NCBI GenBank assembly: GCA_964059195.1
Contig: CAXKWD010000006.1
Location: 135,034,039-135,098,038 of the forward strand
DNA: 64,000 nucleotides
Reading direction: 5' to 3'
From: Ectobius pallidus
Taxonomy: Eukaryota; Arthropoda; Insecta; Blattodea; Ectobiidae
Position numbers and translations under genes: made by a program. The notes below the pieces were generated by a model. The model was not told where the DNA came from and searched no databases. It saw only the letters and a list, made by a program, of their open reading frames with translations. Of this stretch, positions 23,340 through 34,814 are shown piece by piece; within the stretch, counting starts at the first letter, position 1, and each line of letters begins with the position of its first letter.

Positions 23340-23786
23340 CATAGGCGTAACCAGGCTGACCATATGGGGGGGTTATAACATCTGGGGGTATGGAATACCC
23401 CCCAGGGAGAGGGGGGTCCGGGGGTCCTCCCCCGGAAAATTTTAAAAATTAAGATGCAAAATAACGAGTTTTAAGCTTCTGGGGGTCCTCCCCCGGAGAA
23501 TTTTAAAAATGAAGACGCAAAATAACGAGTTTTAAGCTTCCGGGGGTGATTCCCCGGAAAATTTTAAAAATTAAGACGCAAAATAACGAGTTTTAAGCTT
23601 CCGGGGGTTTTCCCCCGGAAAATTTTAAAAATCAAGATGCCAAATAACGAGTTTTAAGCTTCCCATGCTTTATACTTTTATTAAGTAATTTATGGGCAGA
23701 CTTAAAAAAATTATACAATTTTCCTTTTTTTTTAATCAATGGGGGAGGGTTCAAACCCCCAACCCCCCCCCCTCGGTACGTCTATG
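23340..23786. mobile_element. hAT MITE, four-unit form (447 bp)
   Basis: Perfect 8-bp target duplication CTTACTTG (23332-23339, 23787-23794), and the same terminal repeats and orientation as 22184-22503. It contains four tandem 61-bp units (GGAAAATTTTAAAAATTAAG, then AACGAGTTTTAAGCTTC, then GGGGGT) where the sister has two. The length difference of 127 bp is about two units. The different duplications prove two independent insertions less than 1 kb apart. Confidence 0.85.
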
Positions 23787-23794
23787 CTTACTTG

Positions 23795-25851
23795 AGTTTA
23801 ATCGTTAGAATACGCAATATGGTTCCGTTTAAGATTTACTTACTAGAGTGTGGATGTGAGACGCGGAAAGTGTGTTCTCATGAGCACGGCCCTATAAGCA
23901 AAGCAGTAATCTGTCCATACGGTGCAGCTGTTTCGTGAAAATGGAAATGCACTCCCAACGCGGCTCCTAACATTGCCTCGTAAAGCTAAAATGTATTTTA
24001 CGCTTTGGCCTTCCTTTCCCTCTCACTATTTCTATGACTTTCTCCAACTTCTTGCTGGGAAGAAACTCAGTTAATTTGAAAGTTTCTTGGTCCCATGTGA
24101 GATCAAGATTTATTCCTATCATCCGACGTCCAGCCATATTGTCTCATGTAGAAAGAAGCGGTCACTGTAATAACGAAAGAGGAGAAAATGCGTCGGCTGT
24201 ATTTTGTTTGTAACAGTTTCCGAAACTTTTTCTTATAGTTTTACTTCTCACTGGAAGTCAAACCTAATCCCTACGAAGTATGTTAGTTGTTAAAAGTCTT
24301 TTGTGGTTTCCGAAAATGCGAATTTTGATGGACTGCCTTTTAAGAAAATGAAAAATAGAACTTGTTGTATGTTTCTCTTATTTGTAGAACTGACTCTGTA
24401 TAGTTTATTTTTCAAAGCATGGGAACATTCATTACAGTTGATAAAAAGAAGGAAAGTGAAATGGCATTAAATTTCTTTATAGTACCAAATACGTTAAATG
24501 ATGATCTTTACATAGACATTTTAATTTTAGCGATTTTAACTAACAATGACAATACAACAATCAGTTGTATTCTTCTTAAATGTAACTCTACAAAACAAGA
24601 TACCCTGATGATGGTTCCATGCAGCCGAGGTAAATAAAAGAAATTGAGAATAAAGATCTTATAAAATTCTTCTAAATCTAATTAGTAATTGAAACTACAA
24701 AAATGCATCTGTTCGATTAACCGTTTATGTGAATGAAGCTATAAATATATTTCAGTTCGCTGACACGATTTACATAATTATATAAAACAATTTTCGTCGA
24801 TAAAAATAAAAGATAAAAATGAGGCAGCTGTGATCGGTGGAACTTGATATGTCCTTACACAGAATTATCGCTGATTAAATATAAAGGCCGAATAGTTTAC
24901 GGTGAGCAGTATATTAAAGTTTAGAAGCAGAAAAATAAATTTTAATTTCACTCTAACAAATAAAAGGATTGCTTCTGTTATTACGTCAACAGATCGTAGT
25001 AATGAAATAAATATAAGCGGAGTATAGCCTAGTTTTATTCAAAGTACCGAAGTTTCCCTATAGTAATTGGGGATTAGTATGCGAAATTTCGCAGTAAAAT
25101 TATAAAGTAAAGTATAAATTAAAAGTCGAAAAAACATAATTGTCCTATGCTTTAATTTATATGTTTAACGACTTCCTTAAAGTTGAGCTTTTATTATATA
25201 AAGAACACGATGACATTTTGGTCATAAAACTCTTGACGGAATTTTAGAATTACCAGCACAAGTATGAAGTGAGAAAAACGTCACCTTGTCTCTGTCCACA
25301 AACGTAGTAGTTTTCTCGCACTTTACAGACAAGCACCTCACGAAAACACCACACACCCTAAAACTTCTTTTAATTCACACCAGGAAAAACAAGCTCTTAC
25401 GCACAGCGGAGTTTACTAACAGAGAAAACCGCAAAAAAATTCACTCTCTCAGATCTAGCGGTCAACACAGCTAATTCAAAGAGGCCAGACGAGCAGGACT
25501 TCTATTCACACTCAAAGTGCCTAGCAACGCAGAAAAACAAGGGAACTGAAATATTCCTTTTTTTTATATATAAAAAATCTACTGTAGAACCTGTGTTAAC
25601 GTAGAGCAGTATTACACATTGGTTCAGTTAACCTACCCATGTTTCCGGAATGGATTTACGAGAGTCAATTAATTTCACCCCCGAAGAAGATCTTAGGAGC
25701 TTCTCTATTTTTCGTTTGAATTTTTCTAAATTCTGTCGTATCACCATATAAGCTTTCTTTTTAAGTAATTAAACCTCGCGATTTTACAAAGATTAGTCTT
25801 TCTTTGAATCGGTATTTGACTAATCGTCATTTTTTTACATTGTAGTTGTTT
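23795..25851. other. AT-rich DNA, nothing recognised
   Basis: No gene, RNA or repeat boundaries could be supported in about 2 kb. Confidence 0.5.
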
Positions 25852-26300
25852 CTACTCGGGGGAGGGAGGTGAGCCCTCACTGACTCGCGCACGTAGGACG
25901 CGTAGGTGGTCCCATTTTGCAACCTCTAGGGGACGGAATGATGTACATGCCATAAGGCCAACAGACTCCACCACGACCCCCCACGGAGCTCTCCTACATC
26001 CAAGTATCAAGTACCAGTTCTCGTTCACCACGTCCCTTGGTCCTCCTACACAAGTTCCCCAAGATCGCGGCACACCATTACTTGCGTCACACCCCCTGGT
26101 TCCGTCCAACCCAGAACCCCACAGTCGCGGCACACCACCAGCAACTTGCGGCACACCACCAGCAACTTGCGGATCACAAGTCACGGGGCAGAAAGGGGGA
26201 GCCTTAGCGGAGTCTGTAGTGGAGCTGGCCGAAACCAGGAGAGTGAACGGAATAAGAATGAGGGAAAAAGAGATGAGGAGTAGAGAGTGTTGGTGGAACG
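25852..26300 (-). repeat. GC-rich repeat-like block with short tandem units
   Basis: A sharply GC-rich island in AT-rich surroundings. It contains two perfect copies of a 22-bp unit (GGCACACCACCAGCAACTTG and two more bases) at about 26123-26167, plus weaker related units near 26071 (GCGGCACACCATTACTTGCG). A 110-codon minus-strand frame exists but is explained by composition (Gly, Arg, Val-rich) and short repeats. It is followed by a tRNA-like head at 26365-26446, so the whole may be one minus-strand composite element. Identity unknown. Confidence 0.45.
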
Positions 26301-26364
26301 AATGAAAGGGGAAACGGGAGAATTCAGAGAAAATCCCTCCAAATTACGCATTCGTCCACCAAGA

Positions 26365-26446
26365 ATAAAACACCCGCGTACCCGGGATTTTAACCAAGGA
26401 CCGCTTGCATGCGAAGCCCTTACGCTAAGCCACCGTGGCGGCTTTT
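26365..26446 (-). repeat. tRNA-like SINE head
   Basis: The minus strand reads GCCGCCACGGTGGCTTAGCG, an A-box-like start, and a B-box-like GGTTAAAATCCCG, then CGCGGGTGTTTTATTC. The spacing fits a tRNA-derived pol III promoter. The stems are imperfect, so it is not a functional tRNA. Confidence 0.5.
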
Positions 26447-26744
26447 TAGAAGGTGGATGGGAACGGAATATGAATTTTTCAGCTTTGTATGTTGATGCTA
26501 TCTCCCAGCCCGAGGAAAAATAATCCAGTTTACTTCATTTTGATAGACCTTCACCGCAAGTAACTTTCCGTAATGTATTATAGAACGTTAAGTGGCTCCG
26601 TGCAGCCAGAAATCTCTAAATCTAACCTGTTTCAAGATGGGTTAAAGCACTGCCTTCTTTTCTTAAGAAATAAAGAAGGCAGTGGTTAAAGGAATAACTA
26701 GGCGTACATGACGGATATAATGTAACTTTGAACTGGTAGGCGAT

Positions 26745-26820
26745 TACTGTTAACATCAGCGCACTAAACTAATAACCTGGATTCAATTCCCGTTCAGGGC
26801 AGATTTTTCTCTGAAGCATC
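26745..26820 (+). repeat. tRNA-like SINE fragment
   Basis: The B-box-like GGATTCAATTCCC (26780-26792) is followed by GATTTTTCTCTGAAG, similar to GGATTTTTCTGAGG in the complete SINE at 50141. The A-box region is degenerate. Confidence 0.4.
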
Positions 26821-29800
26821 GAGTTGAACTTGCTTCAGTATTATGTACCAAAAAATTTGTCGATCATTCCTTCATTTGCCCAGACACAGTACTGACCTCT
26901 TTGGATTTAGAATTAACATGGCTACTTAGTATTTAACGATCGTCATCACGTTTAGTCTGAGCACAGGAATTTCATGAAAGAGCTTTAATAATCCAAAACT
27001 ATTACAATGATTTCCAAATAAAATTGTGGGGGAAGTGAATCAGGATCAATTTGCTCTCAATTCTGATCTTCCTTCTCATGATGTTAATATTGATAATTTT
27101 ATAACTTTCTCATTTGATAATTGATGTATGGAAATAGACGTTTAGCTAAATGGTTTCAAAATTACTAATAATAAAATGCTAAAAATGCTTATAATATTAT
27201 CTTCTCCCAGGCCATGTTTTGTTTTTGAGCATTCGGAGTAAAATAAGTTATGTTACAACCCTTCTGTAGCATTAATTATAATTGGCTTTCATTTTACTAT
27301 TAGTTTGCAGGGTTATTATCCCATTATATACAGAAACATAAACACATGTTGTATAAACGTAGCATTCATTTTATGATCATAGCAGTCAGTTGCACGATGT
27401 AATTTCACTGCAAACAAAATAGCAGCGTTTGCCAAAATAAAGAAGACAATGCTTCTAAAATAAATGAGGTAGAGTTTCTCTACAACAATACTAGAGAATA
27501 ATGGGGAGGTTTGTATTGTTTGTCTAGTCATAACAGCGATATTAAGGTTTCCTCTATTATATGGACTCATGAAAGTATTGCAACGAAATTGGAACTTTGC
27601 TGTTTTTGTGGCCAAACTTTGCTAATGTTTCAAGGAAACAAAAAGCATTCTGTAGATACTATCTCCAACTCATTCCAGGAAAAATTATTGAGAAAAGTCT
27701 ATCACAAAGCAAAACCCTGGAACTTATCGCTAAGAATTTTTCAAAACTTTGGTTGTTTTCTCTTACATGTAGAGTGATTATGAGTATATAAATGGTGAAT
27801 CTTCATCTTCAGACGATTTATTTTCTATGCCACATAAAGTCTACGATGAGCTTGATAAATAATGTAGGTATAAACCGTTATTCACGATCGGAAGATTTAT
27901 TTACTAAATTAATTTTATTATTACATAAAATAAAGTGAACCATACATAACTTACACTTGTGGGAGACTCTTAGGACTCCTAGAGTTGACAATACCAGTTT
28001 TGTATAAATAATCGGAGCATGATCGTATTTTTATTTTTATTTAATATATTTAATAGCCTTGTCTGAACTTCCCAATATCACGATCTTATCAGGCATCTTA
28101 ATGAAAAATAATATGGGAAATTTGTCAACAAATCTTTCATATGTAACATTTATTATATACAATAAACTAAATTTCAGCTTTCATGAGTGAGATAAGATTT
28201 GTCAGTCCTACGCATCGACCACCTTTCCCCAAGGAGTCTTCTCTGTTGGAGGCCGAGTTGACCTCAGCAGCGCGGTGACACTACGAGGACTAGGCAAATT
28301 AACAATTTCAAGTGCCTGAACCATTACATTATGGCGTACCCCTCCTATTAAAATATAACTTTTAAAATAAATGTTAAATATTTCGTGAGAAGCACAGATA
28401 ACTCCATCACCGAGATTCTTTACATTAATTGGTCATGTTTAATACCAAAAAAACAAAACAATTGCTTTACTCTGGTCAAAATATAACTTAGGCCTAACTT
28501 TATCTGGAGTAGTGGAACGTTTGATCCATATGTGAGTCTAAGTAGGCTATGCATTATTTTCGTTCCTCAAAATTGTGTTGCTGTAGCCTATTTGGTAAAT
28601 AAAATTATTAGTATATTTAATTTTGTACTGAATAGACGAAAAAAGCCAGTGAGAATATTAGAGATTTCGAAAATATATAATTAGATGCATAAAAAGGTAA
28701 AAATATTTAGCCTGTTAGTGTAAATTATAAAATAAATGTCATAATTCAATCATACATTCAAATATCGTAGTTATCGAATTTCATGGGCATTAAATGACGG
28801 ACGCGGTAGGCGCTTATGGACGCCTGGTTTCGAACTCCAACAGATCATTTCTTAAGGTTGCTTAATTAGGTATATGCAGGGAATGAAATTTTATCTATGA
28901 AATAAAGTGGTTAATTTACTGTTTAGGTAGTTGCTGACGACGAAATAAATTCTTTATATAGTATTAATAGAAACAAATAATATAGTTTAATCCATAGCTT
29001 CTGTTGAGCAGGTAGTCAGTTATCTACTGCAATATAAATAATAATTTAAAGTGACTGAAATCATTCGAGCCTTAATTTCCGTAAACGAATATACGTTCTG
29101 ATATAAAACTTTTCAATACTTTTCAACGTAATAAGAGAATTGGGATACCTACAGAAGAAAAGGCTTGAGTGATTTGGTTTTGGGGCCGTATAACTTTTAT
29201 ATAGCTTATTATTTATTATAGATATATGATATATTATTATACGTAGTATATTATGTATAATATATTAAATACAGTGATTTAAAACAATTATACATGTCTT
29301 TATACATATTCCATTATATCCATTCACCATTCACGATCACGATTTAGCCCTAAACTGGTATTTTCACTAAAATCATTTTAAACACGTTCATGATTTTGGT
29401 GTTTTATTATGTTCTTAAACATGTTGTTTCAATTATCGATATAAACCAGTCACATCGAATTTTGTGCATATTCAAGAAATATATTTCGACAGAATTATTT
29501 TCAATCCCTTAAATCATTCTTGACACATAATAAAACACGAATATGATGATAAAAACGTTTGATATACACATAGGATAGTTGGTATCATTGTTCTGCCTTT
29601 TTCTATCTATTATGTATCCGTTTTTCTGTCCTTGTACTGAAATGCCTTATGTAATATTGAAGTTTTGTACTCCAAGGAATATTGGATTGATTTAAAACAT
29701 TGGTTTCCTAAAAGGAATGTGAAAAGATAAAGGATCGTTTGAAGTTAGATAGAGAATATGTTCTGGACCCGATAACATTTTCAGAGATGAGTTTATATTT

Positions 29801-30415
29801 CCCGAGGGATTGGCAACTTTACTGACTAGTTCACTTTCGTCACTTCTCTTTAATCCAATATTGTAGATATTGAATCCACTAGGACGCGTGCGCTAAATCC
29901 AAATACTCCTCTCCTTCCCCCTCTGAGTAAAACGTAGAGAATTCACAGACAAAGGAATACAACTTCAAATGAGGTAACATTAATCAGAGTGTTTAATTTG
30001 TGCTTCTAACGGCGTGTAAATGCATTCTGGAAGGCAAAACCATATGAATTACTGAATTCATTACTAGCGTAATTGCTCATGGAACAAGCATTCGCATCCA
30101 TTAACATGAAAGAAACATATTTTCATATCCAAACTTCACCTGAAATATATTACTTCATCTCATTCTTTGCCACAGAAATCTACACGTTCCGAAATTAGTT
30201 TTTACTTTCCTTTATGGAAAATCTCATTGACTTGTCTGGTTTTATGAACTTCAAAGAACTTCACAGTAAGTTGGCCTTAGGGTATTTTTGTAACTATCAA
30301 AAAGGGTTTGGTAGATTCCATTAAACTAATAGATTTACGAAAAAATTGGAAAGTTTTGCTCCGATGGTGTTATTTAAAAAAAATGGACCTTTAAATGCAA
30401 AATGTATTCAATGCA
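26821..30415. other. AT-rich DNA, nothing recognised
   Basis: About 3.6 kb without a supportable feature. The small GC-richer patch at 28197-28300 has no recognised motif. Open frames at 27316-27791 overlap one another on both strands and are not gene-like. Confidence 0.5.
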
Positions 30416-30795
30416 ATAGTTCGCCTTAAATTCATAATCGTAAATAAATAACGGTAAATAACTAGAAACGAATACGGCACTGAAAATGAATTATGAGTCT
30501 AATCAATGTGTAAGCTATAACACTAACATTCTTTTCCTGGGAAAAGCAGTTTTTTTTAAGAACAGGAGATTTAACTTTTAAAGTTTTAGTCCGGACGGAT
30601 TTATAATTTTCATAAGAAATTGAGTCTCGCGCATTATAGGTTTCAGCAGTTAAAAGCCTAGGTTTAAAAAAAAGAAACCGAAGTGTATTTGCGTTCTCGT
30701 TTCCAAACTAAGCAAGTTACAAAACTACCTAATCTTAATGCGAATAAATATGTCTCGTTTTGATACTTTAAACGAAGAAAACAGGAGAAAAACAA

Positions 30796-30855
<60 letters not shown>

Positions 30856-31235
30856 TTGTTTTTCTCCTGTTTTCTTCGTTTAAAGTATCAAAACGAGACA
30901 TATTTATTCGCATTAAGATTAGGTAGTTTTGTAACTTGCTTAGTTTGGAAACGAGAACGCAAATACACTTCGGTTTCTTTTTTTTAAACCTAGGCTTTTA
31001 ACTGCTGAAACCTATAATGCGCGAGACTCAATTTCTTATGAAAATTATAAATCCGTCCGGACTAAAACTTTAAAAGTTAAATCTCCTGTTCTTAAAAAAA
31101 ACTGCTTTTCCCAGGAAAAGAATGTTAGTGTTATAGCTTACACATTGATTAGACTCATAATTCATTTTCAGTGCCGTATTCGTTTCTAGTTATTTACCGT
31201 TATTTATTTACGATTATGAATTTAAGGCGAACTAT
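30416..31235. repeat. Perfect 820-bp palindrome centred on (AT)n
   Basis: Every position checked pairs with its mirror about 30825.5. The arms run 30416-30796 and 30855-31235, joined by an (AT)n tract of about 58 bp (30797-30854). Homopolymer runs (T8, A8) match exactly between arms, and no insertion or deletion breaks the register. As a result the same 62-codon frame occurs on both strands (30738-30926 and 30725-30913); it is an artefact of symmetry plus (AT)n, not a gene. The arms carry no recognised element ends. It may be a real, very young inverted duplication or an assembly or sequencing artefact. Confidence 0.9.
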
Positions 31236-31241
31236 ATATAT

Positions 31242-31496
31242 ATATATATGAACTGCTAACTGCAGAAAGGCAACTAGTCCTCAAAATTCACAAATTCACT
31301 TTCCAGCACAAATCAGTTCTAAATGGATAGGCTGAAAGGGAGCATCTGTCATCATATTTACAGGTATGGCAACAGTTTAAATTTTGCTTTGAAAAGCCTG
31401 TGTTTGAAAATAACATGCCAAAATAGTTTTTTTTATTCCTGTAAAATCGGTATTTGTGGACTTGTTGCCTTTCTGCAGTTAGCAGTTCATATATAT
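31242..31496. mobile_element. Small fold-back/MITE-like element (255 bp)
   Basis: Perfect 33-bp inverted ends at 31242-31274 and 31464-31496, beginning ATATATATGAACTGCTAACT. Similarity continues imperfectly about 15 bp further inside (GTCC.CAAA). The ends start inside AT dinucleotide runs, so the exact boundary and target duplication (possibly TA) cannot be fixed. It lies 7 bp from the end of the 820-bp palindrome. Confidence 0.65.
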
Positions 31497-31860
31497 CTGG
31501 CATTAGGTGTGTTTTGGGGTAACTTTCAATTATTTGTTGTGATGGATTTGGATAAAACCATGGAATTTCCCAGTCAAATAATAGTACCTACATTATGCAA
31601 TAAAACTATAATGACATTTGTTAAGACATGATTATGTATTTTATGAAACGAGCAAAGCCAGTATATAGCTATAATTATCGCTATAGACAAGTTGCAGACT
31701 GCTGTTTTTGTTCGACCTGAAATGTTTAAAGTTTTTAGTTTTTAGGATATATCGTAATTGATGAAGCCAACGACTCTCGGACAACAGCTTTTAGTAGTTC
31801 TCGTATTTTCCGATAGATAGGTTGCAAGGTATGCAGGCTGCAGCTCGTCTCCTGTCATTT
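31497..31860. other. No supported gene
   Basis: AT-rich; no motif recognised. Confidence 0.5.
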
Positions 31861-32101
31861 ATGTTGTTTTTTTAACATTTGTCTTTTTCTTTCTTTATTT
31901 CCTTTATCTTTTTCCTTTTTGTCTTTGTCTTTTCCTTTTTTCCCTTTTTTCCCTTTTTTTCCTTTTTCTTCCTTTTTTCTTTTTTTTTTATTTATTTTTG
32001 CTTACAACACCAATGCCCGAGGGCGGGACTCGAACCCACAGCCTCCTTATCCATTGCTCCGAGGCAGCATGCCTTAGAAACCGCGGCTAAGGAGACCGGT
32101 A
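31861..32101 (-). repeat. tRNA-derived SINE with long A-rich tail
   Basis: On the minus strand the head (32101 downwards) reads TCTCCTTAGCCGCGG (A-box region) and a perfect B box GGGTTCGAGTCCC (32027-32039), followed by GCCCTCGGGCATTGG. The T-rich tract at 31862-31998 is then the A-rich tail of this minus-strand SINE, with (A)nGG-type irregular units. The 76-codon Phe-rich plus-strand frame is just that tail read backwards. Confidence 0.65.
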
Positions 32102-32339
32102 TATGTTAAACAACGCACGTTAAAAACACAAAATATGAACTCAATTTTGTATAATATTAACATTAACACGAACAGCAATTACTTAATTTTAAATACATTT
32201 TGTTTAATTACGCAGTTTCATTTGCTGCTCTCAATATTTCAAGATCGTTCCGTCTCCGATAATAATCGATACTACACCTGTGTTATCATGAAAATCTGCC
32301 TTTGTTGTAATAAATAGTTGTATGATAATGGATATCATT

Positions 32340-32465
32340 ATGATACCTTTACGTCATGGGTGTCGGCATGCTGACCACATGCTCTCAATCCTACCATCTG
32401 CCTACGGTAGATGACGCAGCGGTCGGATGGTAGGCCTTGACCCTACAGGGATGTAGCGCCACGGA
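32340..32465 (+). repeat. SINE 3' body fragment (50141 family)
   Basis: TCTGCCTACGGTAGATGACG, followed by CGGATGGTAGGCCTTGACCC, corresponds to TCTGCCTATGGTAGATGATG and CGAATGGTAGGCCTAGTCCC in the complete SINE at 50141-50439. The tRNA-like head is absent, so the copy is 5' truncated. Confidence 0.6.
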
Positions 32466-33456
32466 GTAATTTACCATTTCGTCAAAATGTGCTTTTCTGT
32501 TCCTTGTTAACACCTGTACGAAAAGCGGGAGGTATATCAAATTTTTAAGAGACAATGTGCAAGTTTTACGATATCCTATTCTCTTCTCAGACTTTCTTGA
32601 TATGAATATTTAGAGCTAGGATTTGCAAGAACATGCAAATTCTACTTGTTCTAGGAACGGTTTCGCTGTGGAATTGGAAAGAAAGCTCGACCTTATGAGT
32701 TCGCTTCCCGCATGTTACCTTTTAAAGTCAAGGCTGATCTTTCCATCTTCGTTGACCCATGAGGAAAATTCCTGTGTTCCATTCAATCCATCTTTCTCCT
32801 CATGCTGACTGACTGACAGTAAAAACGAGGCTCGTGGTATTTGCTGAAGTCTTCCCGCATTTCGCATAATGTCACTATTCCTGACATAAATTGCTTTCTG
32901 CCTAAATGTTTTCCATCTCCTTAGGCTTTGTCTTTCTTCTCCGCCATCGGAGAGAATAGAAATGTTACGGTAGGCGACTAGTTTCAAAAATTTACTGCAA
33001 AATACTTATTTTTATCGGTTGAAATACTTGAATAATTTATAGTATTTTAAAGTCTTCCTGCCACATAATTTATTTATTTATTTATTGTACTAAGAATATT
33101 ACAGGCTCATGCCCAATTACAATATTCTCGCTTATATTAATACACCAGATGCTAATATTATATATTTAAAGTGATATTCAAAATAATTAAACTAATACTA
33201 TAACTATAAAAAAAACACATAGAAAAGAAAAACAGAAACACAAACAATATGACAATAACACGAGGGAACATAATATGAAAAATAAATAATAATATAAATA
33301 ATAATATAATAGTTTTGGAGAAGAATATATTATATCAGAAAGATTCAAATAAATAAAATGACAGGGAGCATATTTTTATTATTATTTTAAAATTTTCAAA
33401 GTTTTTTCACATATATTCTTAAAACACAACCATTAACTGCTTTAATGATACTTATA
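32466..33456. other. No supported gene; possible LINE 3' tail on minus strand
   Basis: Mostly unremarkable. At 33066-33085 a (TTTA)n run is followed by GCTCATGCCCAATTAC, which on the minus strand resembles a LINE 3' untranslated region ending in (AAATA)n. No reverse-transcriptase peptide was found beside it, so this is a weak suggestion. Confidence 0.35.
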
Positions 33457-33464
33457 GCCTAAAC

Positions 33465-34806
33465 CAGTGACCGGCATGTTCCGTGCTCTGTGACGTCATA
33501 CTACAGAGCATCCGCGCTCTTTGCTCGGCAATATCTCCGTACTGAGCGTGGAGGAAGGGTTCAACTGGCCAGTGGCGGAACGACGCCTATGCATTGACAG
33601 AGTGCGCTCCGATCTTCGTAGATAGTATGGGAATAGCACAATTACAATGCATTTGTACGAAAACAAAATAGTACAACTGTGATAAATCAATGTAACAGAA
33701 CAGTTTTGTTTGTAATGAAATTTAATATAGGCCCTACTTACACTAATCTGAAATGCATCCAGGTGCGGAAACGTCAGGTTATTTAAATGAGGCTCCGAAA
33801 CTACTATAAACATACAAATACATAAAACATAAGAATACTTTAAGGAGTACTGCAAAACTTTGTCTACTCGGAAACTGAAAAATGTTAAAGTATAAAAATA
33901 TACAAAATACACAAAATATACAAATTAAACTATACACCTTTGTGAGCACTATGCCAAGTATAGGCCTATTCAGACTTTTGATACACACCCTTACTTTGTG
34001 TCACTATCGTGCCCAAGCTCAAGGCATTGTCGAGATTTTTTCCCTCTTTTCTCGCGCACTAATTTTGCAATATTAGGAGACATAGTCTGGCTAACACATA
34101 AACGAGAACATTTTTCATGTTCTGATCAGATAGGCGGTTTCCATGTTGTGGTTTGCAGATCTTCATACAAGAAAAGAACTATTCACATACATACATCGAT
34201 ACAAATATACTCAACATTCTAGCAGCAAATATATTATGTAGTTGCCTGGGGAAATCTTCTATAAAATATAGATAGATCCTTTTTGTTTTGAAAGCGGTCT
34301 TTCATTTCAATATTATTTTGCAAATCAATGACTTCTAGTTGCAATGACGTTGGAACACTGTCAACATCCACAGAAAATGGTGTCGCAAATATGCAAATAT
34401 CGGATTGGAGTTTTGCAAAATCTTGAAATCTGTAATAAAATATCCTGATCCAGTTCTTCTAATATTTGTACATAATTATTAATGTCTGTAATTGAATAAC
34501 ATACTGTAGACAACTTTGGAAAATATGGCGTGTCTCCGAGGGTGACCTGACGTTTCCGTAAGTCTAGGATTAATCTGAATGCACTAAATTTACCATACAT
34601 TTCACTGATTAACTGACCTCTGCACCCTTGCCATGGTTAATGCACGCAATTCAATGTACCATCACGGCTCACCTTAACCCTACTGCTGCACTGAACGCCA
34701 CTGCGCTAGTGCGTATTAACAGGAATGCAAGTCAACTGCTCGCTCTCTCAAGCTCTTCCGAGATGATCGGCTCTTACGTCACAACTGCAGCATCTGCCGG
34801 ACACTG
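33465..34806 (-). mobile_element. Internally deleted hAT element (1342 bp)
   Basis: Perfect 8-bp target duplication GCCTAAAC (33457-33464 and 34807-34814). Terminal repeats read CAGTGACCGGCATG and, inverted, CAGTGTCCGGCAGA, with TGACGT about 25 bp inside both. The minus strand holds the decayed C-terminal half of a hAT transposase (34005-34605) only about 200 bp from the 34806 end, so the N-terminal coding region has been lost. The left 500 bp is non-coding; its 138-codon minus-strand frame is not recognised. Confidence 0.88.
34005..34605 (-). pseudogene. hAT transposase C-terminal pseudogene
   Basis: The minus-strand translation gives, in order, EMYGKFSAFRLILDL, then after a frameshift near 34440 RFQDFAKLQSDICIF and PFSVDVDSVP, then after another shift near 34225 ARMLSIFVSMYVCE and, beyond a TAG stop, RLSDQNMKNVL. 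These fit the region before and including the hAT dimerisation domain of the group that includes vertebrate GTF2IRD2/ZBED5-like proteins (family knowledge, not searched). At least two frameshifts and one internal stop make it inactive. The N-terminal zinc finger and the start of the catalytic domain are missing. Confidence 0.8.
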
Positions 34807-34814
34807 GCCTAAAC

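Noticed and set aside
25852..26184. 110-codon minus-strand frame with repeated VAGGVP motifs
   Set aside because: The peptide repeat is the translation of the 22-bp DNA repeat in a GC-rich block with no sign of codon constraint.
30725..30926. Identical 62-codon frames on both strands with (YI)n core
   Set aside because: They are produced by the palindrome and its central (AT)n tract; there is no coding evidence.
31879..32109. Phe-rich 76-codon frame that looks like a membrane protein
   Set aside because: It reads through the T-rich complement of a SINE A-rich tail and into the SINE head.
33496..33912. Longest frame of the window (138 codons, minus strand)
   Set aside because: It lies inside a hAT element, downstream of the decayed transposase, and matches nothing recognised.
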